Assembly: GCF_000276665.1 (NCBI RefSeq) | Contig: NW_004955402.1 | Span: 8,442,466 to 8,506,465 of the forward strand | Reading direction: 5' to 3' | Length of the DNA stretch: 64,000 bases | DNA from: Chinchilla lanigera | Lineage: Eukaryota; Chordata; Mammalia; Rodentia; Chinchillidae | In this document: positions 34,273 to 46,122 of the stretch, piece by piece | Position numbering within the stretch: the first letter of the stretch is position 1 | Layout: each line of letters begins with the position of its first letter | The notes under the pieces: generated by a model | Seen by the model: only the letters and a program-made list of their open reading frames with translations | Databases searched by the model: none | Told to the model about the DNA's origin: nothing | Translations under genes and position numbers: made by a program

Positions 34273-36687
34273 GTAAGGCTAACCTCTTTGATCACTGGCT
34301 ATGGCCCTCATGGATGGAGCAAGGACCTGTCCACATCCTAACAGGAAGGCATGCCCTCAAGATTTCCCAAGTGCCCTTGGAGGACTGGAGGAAGATTCCT
34401 GGTTCCCTGCTTGAGCAGCTCACATCAGATCCCAAAGGAAGGAGGACACAGTCTGTCTGTCTGTCTGTCTACCTGCCTGATTCCAGTAAGACCCCCAGGG
34501 GCACCCCAGTTAGCCTGTTGGTCAGTCCTGCTCATCTCGAGCAGAAAGGGAGTCTGATCAACTCTTATTAGTTAAGGGCACCCACAAAGGTAAGGTAGAC
34601 TATTTAACCTCTTTTGAGGGCCTGCTGAATGATTGTGTGAGTGAGCACAATGGACAGTATAAGCAATAGGCTCCTCTGTCTGTGCAGCAGGACTGGGAAG
34701 CCCTGGTCAGTCTCTGATTGGACCCTCACCTGCAGTTCTGTGGTGATTGACATATGGCATAATGGAAGCCTCATACCCTTGTAAGCTAAGTTGTGGCTAA
34801 GTCCCCAAGACAAGCGTGGCTAGGCAGGCATCTGAATGGTCTCTGAGAGGCACCCACACTTTGTCTGTTGTGCCATCATTCAGGGATATACAACACACAC
34901 GTAGGGATCCAGAAATGGGAATTAATTAGTCAAAACTCACAGTCCTTGACTGCAGGAGAAAGGGTTTTTATGGAGTTAAAAATGAAAGAAAAACACTCAG
35001 TGCATCTCAAGTTAAAAAAAGGAAAAAGAGGCCCATTCTTCCTGAGAATTCCAACTCGGCACCCTCGTGAGCTGCCGCAGTTGCTGCCCACACCCATAGC
35101 TTTGCTCCCTGCTCCCACCTCATCTATTTCCAGCCAGTTGAACTGGTTTCAGCTAGCTAATGCCTGCACTCAGCCACAGAGGCCTTTCCTATGGAGTTTC
35201 TCTTTACACACCTATCCTGGTTGGATGATGTCATCTAATGTCCACCCAAGATGACTATCAACAATTCCCTCTGAGTTCCGCATTTTGACTGAGGAAAAAC
35301 TGGACTATTAGCCCTGACAAAAGAGTTGTGCCCTGTTGGGCCTGAATAGACACAACAGACTAAGCTGTATCAAATTGGGTCCCCATGAGCCACATTTATT
35401 GCAAAAGTTGGGGACCAACTTAAGACTTTCCTGGTAGACAGTGAAATAGAACTCTCCACCTTCAAAAGTTCCCTCTGTCAAAAAGTTGCCATAACCAGCA
35501 TAGCTGGGATTCTTGCCCCTTCTGCCAGGCACAAACTTAGAGCCTGGAAGGACATCTCCTTCATACCAAGCCAGTCAGCTTCCCTCTCATCTAACCCTGC
35601 ACTTTCAACTTTGACTGTTCGCCAAGAGAAAGATCACACTTGCATCAGCTTGAGACAGATACTGCCATTCTGAAGTTCTAAAAGCCCTCCTCCCAGAGGT
35701 GTAAACTAAACACTCATCTCTGGGCCAGGCCAGCAACTGTGCCACCTCACCATGACCCTTGTTGCTGTCAGATGTCACAGGAAACACAAACAGGCATCCA
35801 GCCTCATGATTGTTAATCACCTTGGGCAAGATCTCCATTCTGTCAACAATGCAGCCATCACTTACATTCTGCTGCTCCCAACCCATGCATCCTTCTTGGA
35901 CTGTTATTCAACTTGTAGCATTTGTAGCAGAGATAACTAAAAAACTAGATGAAATAAAATCTACATTCAGCACACAGGCCACAGAGGTCTCAAAAAGTTA
36001 AAAATAGCTTGAGTTAAAAACAATTTATAACCAGTTAAAAGACCAGCTATATCTGTAGACATTCCTGCACACACATATAACCCAGGTATATATTAACTAC
36101 CTCTACAAGTTTCAGAAATCCAGCTTTAGATCTGATGGAAAATTTATCTGCACAGGTCCTCCAAGACTCACTTTAAATAACGTACTCAAAGCCCTGCTTT
36201 GGTCACTCTGGATGCTGACCAGTCCATTCACAGCTGAAGCCTGAGGATATTGTTAACAAGATCGCTCTATATCTATTTCCCTTGACTTTCGCGCCTTTGT
36301 AGGTGGCTTACCACAATCCTTGCTTTCTTGCCCCACCCATGATAGATGTGGTTTTTCCTTTAAATTTTATAGACAGTTGACCTGATACAATAAAACAATC
36401 AATCACAGACTTGACCAAAATTCGATGAGCATCTAAGACATATTGAACACTCTTCAGGATCAGATGAAGTCCTTCACTCCCTTGTCAGAGTCAACTTAGA
36501 GGGAAACCCTATAATAAGGGAAACAAACTACAAACTCCTAGGGGAAACCTTTCAGTCTTGGAGACTTTGGCTAGGGTCTATCCTAAGATCACTGACAACC
36601 CTCATGTTACCACTTCTAGTTGGGCGTTGTCTCAGAAGATGACATGTAACATGCCCAGTTGCCAGGGAAACTGAAAGAGGGGCAAAC
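34273..36687 (+). mobile_element. Endogenous retrovirus interior, internally deleted
   Basis: Only about 2.4 kb separates the LTRs, against 6-8 kb in an intact provirus, so most of gag-pol must be missing. A (TGTC)n block at 34452-34472 resembles leader sequence of gammaretrovirus-like elements. The right side ends in a polypurine tract (GAAAGAGGGGCAAAC, 36673-36687) immediately before the 3' LTR. Open frames reach at most 128 codons (34868-35254) and none shows a recognisable retroviral catalytic motif. The segment around 36550-36640 could be an envelope tail, but this is weak. Part of 34870-35270 may be a separate insertion. Confidence 0.65.
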
Positions 36688-36992
36688 TGTAGCAGAAAAT
36701 TCCCTCCCAGGCAGTAAACTTCAGGTAATAGTTGCCCAAGTAACAGTTCCTGTTCCAGTTCTGGTTGCTCCTTTCTCTTAGAAATGATGGTCACTGTGAT
36801 TCACATTGTAGAAGAGAACACTCAATTGACAAGGCATTCTGCCTCTGTACTTCCTGCTTGCTTACCCCATATAAGCCTAAGGTCACCAGAGATCAGGGCA
36901 TGACATTCTGGGAATGATCCCAATCAGTCCCTTTCAACTGCCTCCAAATCCTGAGTGTTGTTCTGGTATTTCTGTTTGCCATTGCTCTAGCA
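36688..36992 (+). repeat. 3' LTR of the endogenous retrovirus
   Basis: It starts TGTAGCAGAAAATTCCCTCC directly after the polypurine tract and plausibly ends in CA at 36992. It contains a CATATAAGCC block (36869-36878) at the position of GCATACAAGCC in the 5' copy. It is the partner of 33971-34272. Confidence 0.8.
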
Positions 36993-38200
36993 ACAGGGTT
37001 GAGGAAGGAATAGGCATGAGTTTCACGATTTATATGCATAGTTTTGCTTAATCTTAATATTCTTCATAAACTTCACCCCTATATTCCAAACACCTTGAAC
37101 TCAATATTCCAGAGAGTAGACATCTGCCGCCTGTTGAGGTGGAAGAAACATCTGACCTTGCGTTTCATGATAAAGAGATGTTTACCTTCACTGAGAGCAA
37201 GAACTCTTCACTTAGCTCACCTCTCAGGCTTCTGAATGCACCCACCATTCTGTTCCAGGACACTTTGGAGGAAATCAGGGCTTTATCACTATCCTGATAT
37301 GCAGATTCTTCTTTCTTTTAAGGCTGTCTTTGTTCTATTGTTTTGGGGAAAGATCATTTAAAAAGGGAAATACCATATAAAAGATTTTCTTTTCTTCTAA
37401 TAGTTGGAGAACAGGGTCAAAGTTGTCTTTTGAAAAATGATTTATATTCTAAACCATAGGAAACCTTTGCCCCAGAGTTCATAGGGATTTCTACTTCTTG
37501 TTATATGTGCTGGTTGCTAAGGCAACACTGCCCACTCTATCAACCACCTTGTGGCTAGATAAAGTTTGGATGTTATAAACAGTGAAATTTAAAGTCCATA
37601 CATTGGTGAGAGTTAACATTAAAATAATTTCATCGTTGAATAAGGAAAGCAAGACTGAAAAATGGACAGTGATGCAGAAAAGATGCTATTGATATAAAAC
37701 TGTATTTTCATGGTTTCACATAATATATTTTATACCTAAAGGCATAGATGGCCCTTAACAACTTTGTGACATGGTCAAGCATTCCACAAAGAAATTTATT
37801 TTTTCCTCCCTTTTTCCAGGGTCTGTTTTAAAGCTAAGGTCCAAAGTTAGCCTTGACCAACCCTTGACCAAATTTCGTAAAGAGTTAGTCAATGTATCAT
37901 CAGCGCACTGATGTCTTTCACAACTAAGGCTGAGAATCCATGTCTATCTTATACTGTTAAGTACCTCTGTTGTGATGCTTAGCTGGCCAGTGGCTGTTAA
38001 ATAATAGCATTTATCCAACATTACATTGAGTTAGCGCTATGATTCTGTAAAAAGCATGAGTTTTGTAATAATAGAACTTATATGGAGCAAAATTCTGCTG
38101 CCACCCCAAAGTGCTGTGATTCTGGAAAATGATCATTCTGGAGCTTCAGTTTGCCTCACCCTGGTAATGAGGATAAAAAGGACTCTTCTCTGAATCTTGT
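36993..38200. other. Unassigned, apparently single-copy sequence
   Basis: No gene is recognised. An X-box-like palindrome GTTGCTAAGGCAAC lies at 37513-37526, and a TTGACCAA-type short duplication (CCTTGACCAACCCTTGACCA) at 37851-37870. Confidence 0.35.
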
Positions 38201-40800
38201 GCATCTTATCCCATGATTAGCTAACTCTTCATCCTTATTCTTCTCTCCAAAAGTTCCCTCCTCCTACTTGCCCAAAATGAATACTGGATGTCCCCAGAGA
38301 ACACAAGCTGTCAAGTAAAAGATATTTGTTTTCACACATTTTTAAAAGTTCACACCTGCATCATTATCCACTCCCCTTACTCTTACAGAAACCCTTATTA
38401 CTCTGAGATCCATGCCATTGGCATTCTACACTTTGCTCTCTCTTTTTCACTGGCTTCTGCTGATCTCCTTGTCATTCTTCTCTTCTTTTACTGATATTTT
38501 AAGGGACTCGGTCACAGTCTCTTCATTGCACCTCTTCCAACAGAACTGTAATTTTAACACTTAAAATGACACTCAGTTTTCCAGAACCCTGACTTCTCAG
38601 CCTTTTTAGTCCTTGACTTAATCCAACACTATTTTTGATTAATATCTCAGGATGTTTTTAATTGCTGTTTTGCTCAGCCAGAAAATAGGCCAGTCTTTTG
38701 GGGAAACAAGGCTAAAAGCCAATGACAGTCACTGCTCTCTGCAAAAATGGTATATGATTAATACAAAAAAATATTTCTGAGGTGAAAGTAATTTCAAATC
38801 AAGATTACTTTCTCCAAGTACTATTATCCTATTTTGGATAGGTTCTGCAATTTAGAGCCAGGATCAAGACATGTTGGCACAAAAACACAGAACTGCGAAA
38901 CAAAACCAGTGTCTTTCTGTGAGGAGAAAATTATTTTCAAGTCTCATAGAATCATTACCTCAGTCTCTTTAAGATTATAAATCTATTGACCTCACTGCTC
39001 ATTTCAGACTACCCTCCCTCTTTCTCCAGCTTCAATGTAAAGATCCATTAATATGATCACTCTTTTACATCAACATGCAAACCTTTTATATTTGCTTTAT
39101 CCCCCCCCCCCCGAAAATCCACAGGCCAAGATCTAAACTTTTACTTTCTTTATATTTGTATTTGTAGAGTGAAATCCCACAAGAAAAAAACCAAACAAAC
39201 AAACTTGAAACTGACCAGTTTGGTATTACTACAAATTCATAATCATGACCATTAAGCGGGTTCTCAAAACTTCCTGGAAACCCTATACTGTTTTAAGAAG
39301 TAAGAGTACTTTCATGCTCTAGGAGAGAAATATTTCACATCTCTTTCTTCTGCTCAGATCACAGGAGATCTCTCTTTGCAGTTCAACTCTTCACCTCTCC
39401 CTGCACTCAATTAATGAGTTTATAGCATCTCCCACTGGAATCCTGAAGGAAAGAAATCACATACTCTCATGAGAAAATCTTCAAACCTAACCTGAATGTG
39501 CTCCCACTTCCTTTCTTCAAGGAAGAAATGCTCCTGCAAGGGCAGGATTTGCATATGCTCTTCATATCGCACTGTCACCCTGGGAGAAGACTTGCTACCT
39601 TGTTTTTTTCTTCTCTTGTGTCATGCTGTCTTTCTCTTGGGTCATAGCTGTAAGTATGAAGTCCTCTCCAGATTCTTCCTACTCAAATACAGTTTCTTTG
39701 CTTCCACATCTTCTCTAACTATCCAGCTAATTTTCTTCATTTCTTGAATTTTGGGGAGCATTTTCTGCCAACTCTCCTACTGGCTCACATCCCAATCACT
39801 TCCTCAAGTCTCCAGTGAGAATTTAATTCTCATGGATCAGTGAAAGCTGTTCTTAGCAAGATCACATCTATCTCCATTTGCTAAACCAAGTGGGTGTTTT
39901 GCAGCAGAAATCTTGAATACCCATGTCCACTTTCTCACTCTGAGTGTGGTCTCTTGTATTCAGTGCAATTTTTTCAGCTTTTTTGCCTGACCACTTCTTC
40001 TCACATTTTGAACTTTGTTTTTTTTCCTTCATTTTTCCTACTAATGGAACGCTTAAGCCCTGCAATCCCTTGGGAGTTAACATAAACTTCCATTTCTTCT
40101 CAGTGTCTCCTTGAACTGAATTTTCAATTTTAATTTCACTTCTTACTGCAGCTTTCAATGCTGATAATTTCAAACTTTATAACTCTAGTGCAGACCTTCT
40201 TATAAGAGGTAGGCCTTATATATTCATTATTTACTTTATATCAACTTCTGATTAGCTTCTCTAAGTTCAAAATCAGAGGCAGAGCCACTCTTTTGTTAAT
40301 GCTCTCCATCTCTGTAAATGGTGCACTATCCACCAGACCAGTTGCTGAAGTCAAAACTTCAGGAGTCATCTTGAAACCTATAATTTTCCTGGCTCACCAC
40401 AACCAATCAACTGCAGTCAGCTTCACCTTTGATACTTGTCTGGACCCTCACCTGGTTTCCCAACTCTACAGTTTTCACTTTAGCACAGGTACAACGATCT
40501 TTTTCTCCACCACCACCCACAGCCTCCTCTCTCCCTGCTTCTGTGTCTCATCATAACTTCCCCACCTTTCCCTTGCTGTCCACTCTGTCTGGAACAATCT
40601 TTCCCAAGGTCTAACCTGGATTGTTTGTCCTTGGCATGGCATTCAAATCTCAGTTCAGACAGACCCATAATAAATATTCCCTAACCATCTAAATACTTTC
40701 AGTACTGAATACTGAAAATTTACAAGGGTCCAATGTCAATGTCATCATTTTCTTCCTACATAGCCTGAAGTTCAATCACTGGCCTTGTTCACAATATAAT
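38200..40800 (+). mobile_element. Long L2/CR1-type LINE remnant, sense
   Basis: The C/T-rich plus strand keeps the ordered landmarks of an L2-type ORF and 3' end. The clearest are CTGTAAATGGTGCACTATCC (40312-40331) followed by GACCAGTTGCTGAAGTC and TTCAGGAGTCATCTTGAAAC, which fit an SVNGT.IHP.A.....GVIL-type reverse-transcriptase segment. Later CTGTCCACTCTGTCTGGAAC (40577-40596) and ATTCAAATCTCAGTTCAGAC match the L2 3' section. The part before about 39300 is assigned on composition only. A poly-C run at 39101-39112 lies inside. Confidence 0.6.
39101..39112. repeat. Homopolymer of 12 C
   Basis: Twelve consecutive cytosines, a likely length-polymorphic or sequencing-sensitive site. Confidence 0.97.
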
Positions 40801-40899
40801 ATAATCAGAAATTGATTCAAATGTTTGAAAACTCTAGTTCTAAAATAATTCTGGTATAATAGCCATTTATGGCTTTACCAGTCATAAGTGAGTCTTAGC

Positions 40900-41400
40900 A
40901 ACATAATCTTCATCAAAGTATGCACACAGGTTCATATAATTGATGAGCTAAGCTTGTAAATGACCCCATTAAAGAGATATTGATGAAGGACATAAGGTTG
41001 CACTGCATTTTGACTGACACTAAGAAAGTGCAAATTAATCTCTTGTTTTGCTATTCTTTTGAGCAGCCTGATTCCAGCAGTATAAAAGGTGATCATTGAT
41101 CACTTGAAAAACCACTGCAAATTGATAAATTGGTTCCAACTGGATGTTATTTTGTACATAAACAGACTGATCTGTGAAACCTTAGGCATCATAGATCATG
41201 CCTAGCATGGTAGACTAGCTTAATTAGCTTTTACCTTATCAATGAGAAACTCAAACCAATATCAGAATAATTGGATAATAAGAACTACAGTGACAGCAAT
41301 TAAGATCCCATATGGAGCTCAGTTGCTCCAAGGGTGATTAACAAAAAAAAAATTGATTTAAGAAGGGATGGTGAGCAAAGTTCTTATATATAAAGAAAGC
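40900..41400. promoter_or_regulatory. Candidate noncoding regulatory block
   Basis: No repeat texture is visible. The palindrome GTGATCATTGATCAC is at 41090-41104, with AAATTGATAAATTGG (41119-41133) and CTTAATTAGCTTTTA (41219-41233) nearby. Such homeodomain-like clustering is typical of deep noncoding elements, but conservation is untested. Confidence 0.3.
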
Positions 41401-42980
41401 GAGCAGACACAGAACAAGTAATAAATACTTCATTGCCTGAGAGATTAACTGTCTAGAGAAGAATCTGTGCAAACATCTTTAATATGGACAGAGGGGAAGG
41501 TTGTAACATATACTTAAAGACTGTGTTGTGTAACTTACTCTTTAGCCAGTTGGTTTAGGCGGGTTTCATTACCCACACTATGCAAGGATATTTGCATCAT
41601 TCTACTAAAGAATCATTCAAAATTTTTAGATTTGTAATGATGCTAACCAGAGCAATAAAAATTTAAGACAGAATGAAGTATAATTTTTCTTCTACCCAGC
41701 ATGGAGAAAGAAGAGACTACCGAGCCTTGTCACAGCGATAGCAGCGCTCTCTCACTCCACTGGTCACAAGGTAAAACAGGCAGACTTCAAACTTCAGACT
41801 TTAGAATTAAAACTTCCACTCTCACGTCCATACACAACACACACATTGCTACTTCTAGACATCTATGAATGCATTAAATACATTCTCCTGTGTACTAAGA
41901 CATCTATTTGTCACAGTATTGTGGTAATAACACACACATGTCTGCCTAAAACCAAAAGTTGAAAATACGATAATCTTCTCAGGCAGATCCTTTATTCTCT
42001 ATTATGTATGACATTAGCAAGCAAGGGAAAAAAAAAGGAACAAAATAGTCCGGATGATAAGTTCCTATTTTTGTAAGGAATAAAGACAAAACAATAAATG
42101 AATGTCTACATATGTTTCTATAAAATGAAAGTTGATGTAAATATAGAGAATGATAACAGAAAGCTGACCATGAAACTGAGGGGAAAATGAGGCAAAGGAG
42201 ACTTCCATATTTTCCCCATAGTAAAATTATACACCTGTATTACTTGTGGTCATTGGAATGCAGTAGTAAATAAGGGTCTATGCACCTGTTTCTAAAATTA
42301 AAAAACTGGGTCTGTAATAAAGGTCATAATTAGGACACTTAGAGCTTTCAGACATGGGCCACAGTTATGTAACTTTGTGAAGTCACTGTACACTCAAGTC
42401 TTAGTTACGGTGGAAGCTGACAAATGACCACCTGGAGATCTTAATAGAAACAGTGAATATTACCTCACATGCAGAAGAGATGGCACAGATTTTTGAGATG
42501 GAGAGATTGTCCTGGTTTATTTAGATGAGTCCTACAGTATAACCGAAAGGGTCTCCATGAAGGGGATGGAAGAGGCATAGATTAGCATAGGGAAAGTGAC
42601 AATAAAAGGAGAAAGAGAAAGCAAGAGACAGCCAGAGACAGAAAGACAGAGACAAGGATGGAAGATGCTGTCCGTGAGGCCTTCGCGATAAGGACTGGAT
42701 CATCAACCAGGAAATGCCTTTGACTTGTAGATGCTCGAAAAGGCGAGGAGATGGATTCTCCAGAGCCCCCAGGAGAGCCAACCCTGTAGACGCCCTGGCT
42801 TCATCCCTGGCAGTTTGAGTTTGGATTTCTGAGTTCCAGAATTATAAAAGAAAACATTTATAAGCCATTAAATTTATGGCAATTTATTATAGCACCGTTA
42901 GAAAATTAATAGTTATCTAGCCTACAAATTAAGAATGGAGCTAGATTTTCAATAGTGATAATAATCATAATTAAAATCCC
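41400..42980. other. Unassigned sequence
   Basis: A GA-rich patch at 42598-42660 underlies an 86-codon minus frame and is low-complexity. No gene or named repeat is otherwise recognised. Confidence 0.4.
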
Positions 42981-42984
42981 AAAT

Positions 42985-43200
42985 ATTATCAGTACTTAAT
43001 AACTGTTAGATGCTATGCTAAGGGCTTTCTGCAGACGTCTCCCGTGATCCTCACAGTGGCCTGCTATCTGGGCAGTATTTACATTTCCAACTCCATACAG
43101 AGGTGCCTAACTTCAGAGTTTAGTAATTTTCTGACCAGTGACAAAGAAGCTAGAGATCTGCTTGACTCCACAGCGACTGCATGAGCCACTTTTGTGACCC
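42985..43200 (+). mobile_element. MIR SINE
   Basis: GATGCTATGCTAAGGGCTTT, ATCCTCACAGTGGCCTGC, TCCATACAGAGG and ACAAAGAAGCTAGAGATCTG follow the MIR consensus order across most of its length, in sense orientation. Confidence 0.8.
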
Positions 43201-44880
43201 TCAATTGGGCAAAGCTATGATGCTTATTCTTGTCTATGGCTTTCAATTTTACAGTGATTTCATGCCGATCTGTTAAATTTGTTACAGATAAAGTTTACGT
43301 CCCTGAAAGAGCAATGATGCCAGGAAACCAGTCCACATTTTATAGTCTTTATAGTCTACTTGACATGAAAGACAGAGTCAAACACTGGTGGAAGTGGTAA
43401 GGACAGAGTTTGTTTTCAGTAATCATTACAGTAGGGAGAAAGAATCCGGTGTGACCTGACGTGAACCTGGCATTACACAGCGGTGACTGAGCATTGTACG
43501 GGGAGGATGAGGAAATGGGGAGGAGTGAGCTGGGCCATGGTGAAGTCAGGGAAATGAAAAATTACAGAGGGTTAGTCAGTGCAAATTTGATTAGGCCAGC
43601 TGTGCCTCTCGCTGGCTGTTTTAAAGCTAGAATTCAGTCCTCCCATGGCGACTTGGAGGCAGAGACCCTGCTACCCTCAGGGGGTGCCAGAACAAATAAT
43701 TCCTTCAGCAGCTTTGAGTCTTTTCAGGCAGATAGTCTAATGCAGGCTATGGTCAGCGCAGGAATGTGACCTTGAACTGTGAGAAACTGTGTTAGTGTTC
43801 ATTAAGGACAAGACTGAGACCTAGCACAAAGAGGCTCCAAAGAGCCTGATTAAGGTTTGGCCAGGGAAAAAATCTTTGAGGCATACTAAAATGGGCTTTT
43901 ATACACACAAAGTAGGGACCTCAGAACAACAGACGTACTTGGCCAGAGAATCGGTCTTGCAGACAGACACTGAGACGTGGAGGAGACAGGGGGCTTTCTC
44001 ATGTGGGACAAGGAACACGAATTGTTTTATTTGATGATGAGCCTGGGACCACCTACTGCAGCATCCAGCATGCATTAAAGAGCACAGCTGTTATATCTCG
44101 GAAATACTTTGCTCTGAGACATTTGGAAGCAATAGGAAGGCCCCGAGGGCATTGAGTGTTGAGGAGTTGCTGCTCCAGACTCTTCCCGAGCAGTACCGCT
44201 TTGATCTGCTTTACCTGTGGCTATGTACAGGATTCAGTCGGTGAAGGAGGGAGAGAATTGCCACAGAAGTTTTAGCATGACTCACACAGAGCTCATCAGA
44301 GACAATCCCAGCAGCCTCTGGTTCTAGAGCCAAACTTTCGAAGAGATTTTTCTTCAAACAATACCAAAATGTAATTGGACTTCAGTACTTCCGACGATCA
44401 CACTATACCAAAGTTCAGGGATCTTAGACTTATGGCTGTGTGCACTGAAAGGTCTCCATCCTGGGTCCTAATCCAGGCTAGGTAGGTAAGCCTGCCCTGG
44501 AGCTGCTTCCTCCTCCACCTCCTCACAGTCCCCACCAACCCTGGAGAGCCACTGTCCTGGCATTTGCCGTGAACAGGCAAAGAGCGCTTGGTTGGGTAGT
44601 TCTCTGAACTGCAAGAGAACACTGGTAATTAGTTGTTATCCAGGATTTCCTTATTTAATTGAGAGCTGAAATTCTCAATAAAGATGAGAAACTACTACAG
44701 AAAGTAGTCTGGAAAAATTACTCCCTCTCCCTGTAAAATAAATAAATAGTCTCATCTGAAAGGAAAGTTGGTGACATCTGGCTGCCAGGAATAAGTAAAA
44801 TCTCCATCTGCTGGAAGGCTTTTGAGATCCCATTTCCTATTCAGATTGTCACTATCACTGTAGCTGGATGACAATGCCCT
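43200..44880. other. Unassigned, moderately GC-rich sequence
   Basis: Short frames (43494-43769 plus, 91 codons; 44622-44398 minus, 74 codons) have no recognisable domain or clear splice context. Nothing else is assigned. Confidence 0.35.
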
Positions 44881-44910
44881 GAGTATTATAACCAACCTGT
44901 GCCTATCGGT

Positions 44911-44941
44911 TCAGTGAAGCTATGTTATTCAGCTTCACTGA
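44911..44941. other. Perfect 11-bp inverted repeat (hairpin)
   Basis: TCAGTGAAGCT (44911-44921) and AGCTTCACTGA (44931-44941) are exact reverse complements around a 9-nt spacer. The stem is too short for a microRNA precursor. Confidence 0.9.
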
Positions 44942-45376
44942 TGAAAAATGAACATTCCTTGAGATATAACTGTCTCTATTTCACAAGGTTATGACTTTGT
45001 ATCACAAACCAGAAAGATTAGCAAAAATACTCCAGTTATAGACAAAGTATGAGCAACTGTTTTTTCTGAAATGTACTATCTACTCACTATCTACTTTTTC
45101 ATGAAACTAGAAAATCTGATGGTAGTACACTCCCTAAATGTTAAATACAACAAGAAATTGCTATAAAAAGGAATTTAAATTTTAAGAGAAAGGTACACTT
45201 TTCCCAAGGGTAGCCTTGTTAATCAGTTAGAACAACTTTTAGTCTGATGAACCAACTTCTCTCTGACCTAAGATAGCCAACCTTGTCTAAGCACTTGTTT
45301 AGAAGATTCAGAGTCCTAACAAAGTTGCTGTAAGTAGCAGCATTCCCTCCCCACAAATGGAAATTTGCTGATGGAT

Positions 45377-45407
45377 CCTTTGATTGAATCAAAGGTTAAT
45401 TAACCTT
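45377..45407. promoter_or_regulatory. Two overlapping perfect palindromes with TCF-like and TAATTA cores
   Basis: CCTTTGATTGAATCAAAGG (45377-45395) is a perfect 9+1+9 palindrome containing two convergent CTTTGAT TCF/LEF-type sites. AAGGTTAATTAACCTT (45392-45407) is a perfect 16-bp palindrome with a central TTAATTAA, suited to homeodomain proteins. They share AAGG. The surrounding 45200-45900 has no repeat texture. The enhancer role is inference. Confidence 0.45.
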
Positions 45408-45956
45408 GAGGAATGGTTACACTAATTGATGACATGCTCTATTTTACTATTTTTCCAAGTATTTGAGAAGTAAACAGATTTCTAATGACTGAGCCATAGC
45501 TGGATCTGTGCAGCTATGAAAGATTTTCATATATATTTAATTAAATTGACCTTCAGGTATCCTGTAATGTTTATTTCAACAAATAAGACTTTTGTCACTT
45601 CTGGGATATCTGTAGGATTTTAAATATCTTTTAAGTGCAATCAGCATTCAAAACATCATTAAACTTTACTGTTTGTGTATCATTAGTGTCCATAAAATGT
45701 ATTACAATGGCCAAATGATGGCAAAGAGATGTATTTCATTTATGTGGTTCCCATTTTACATTGTCAGTTACCAATAAACCACATGAATTATTTACTTTAT
45801 CATGATGCCTTTAGATAAAATATGTTACCATGTATGCTAGGTCAGAAATCTAAAAGATAGTTTTATTTTCTGTCTTTCTAAGACAAAGTATTTGGAGAAT
45901 CCAAACAAAGTTCCTAATTAAATACAAAGCAAGTAAAAGGAAGATGAAGAAAGAGA

Positions 45957-46122
45957 TAAAAGGAAGTCTTTCCAGCTGGATGTGGTATCACAGGCCTGTA
46001 ATCACAGTGCTACAGAGGCTTAGGCAGGAGGATTGTGGTGAGTTGTGGCCAGCCTGGACTACATAGCGAGACCCTGTCTCAAAAACAAAAACAAAAAAAC
46101 AAACAAAAAAGGGAAGTCTTCC
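45957..46122 (+). mobile_element. B1 SINE with approximate target-site duplication
   Basis: The B1 body starts at about 45975 (GCTGGATGTGGTATCACAGG) and ends with GCGAGACCCTGTCTCAAAAA and a (CAAAAA)n tail. The flanks AAAAGGAAGTCTTTCC and AAAAGGGAAGTCTTCCC are near-identical direct repeats. Confidence 0.9.

Noticed and set aside
34191..35254. 126- and 128-codon plus frames inside the retroviral remnant
   Set aside because: They read across LTR, leader and unclassified interior without a conserved retroviral motif; not called as genes.
44911..44941. MicroRNA precursor
   Set aside because: The stem is only 11 bp and does not extend beyond the arms.
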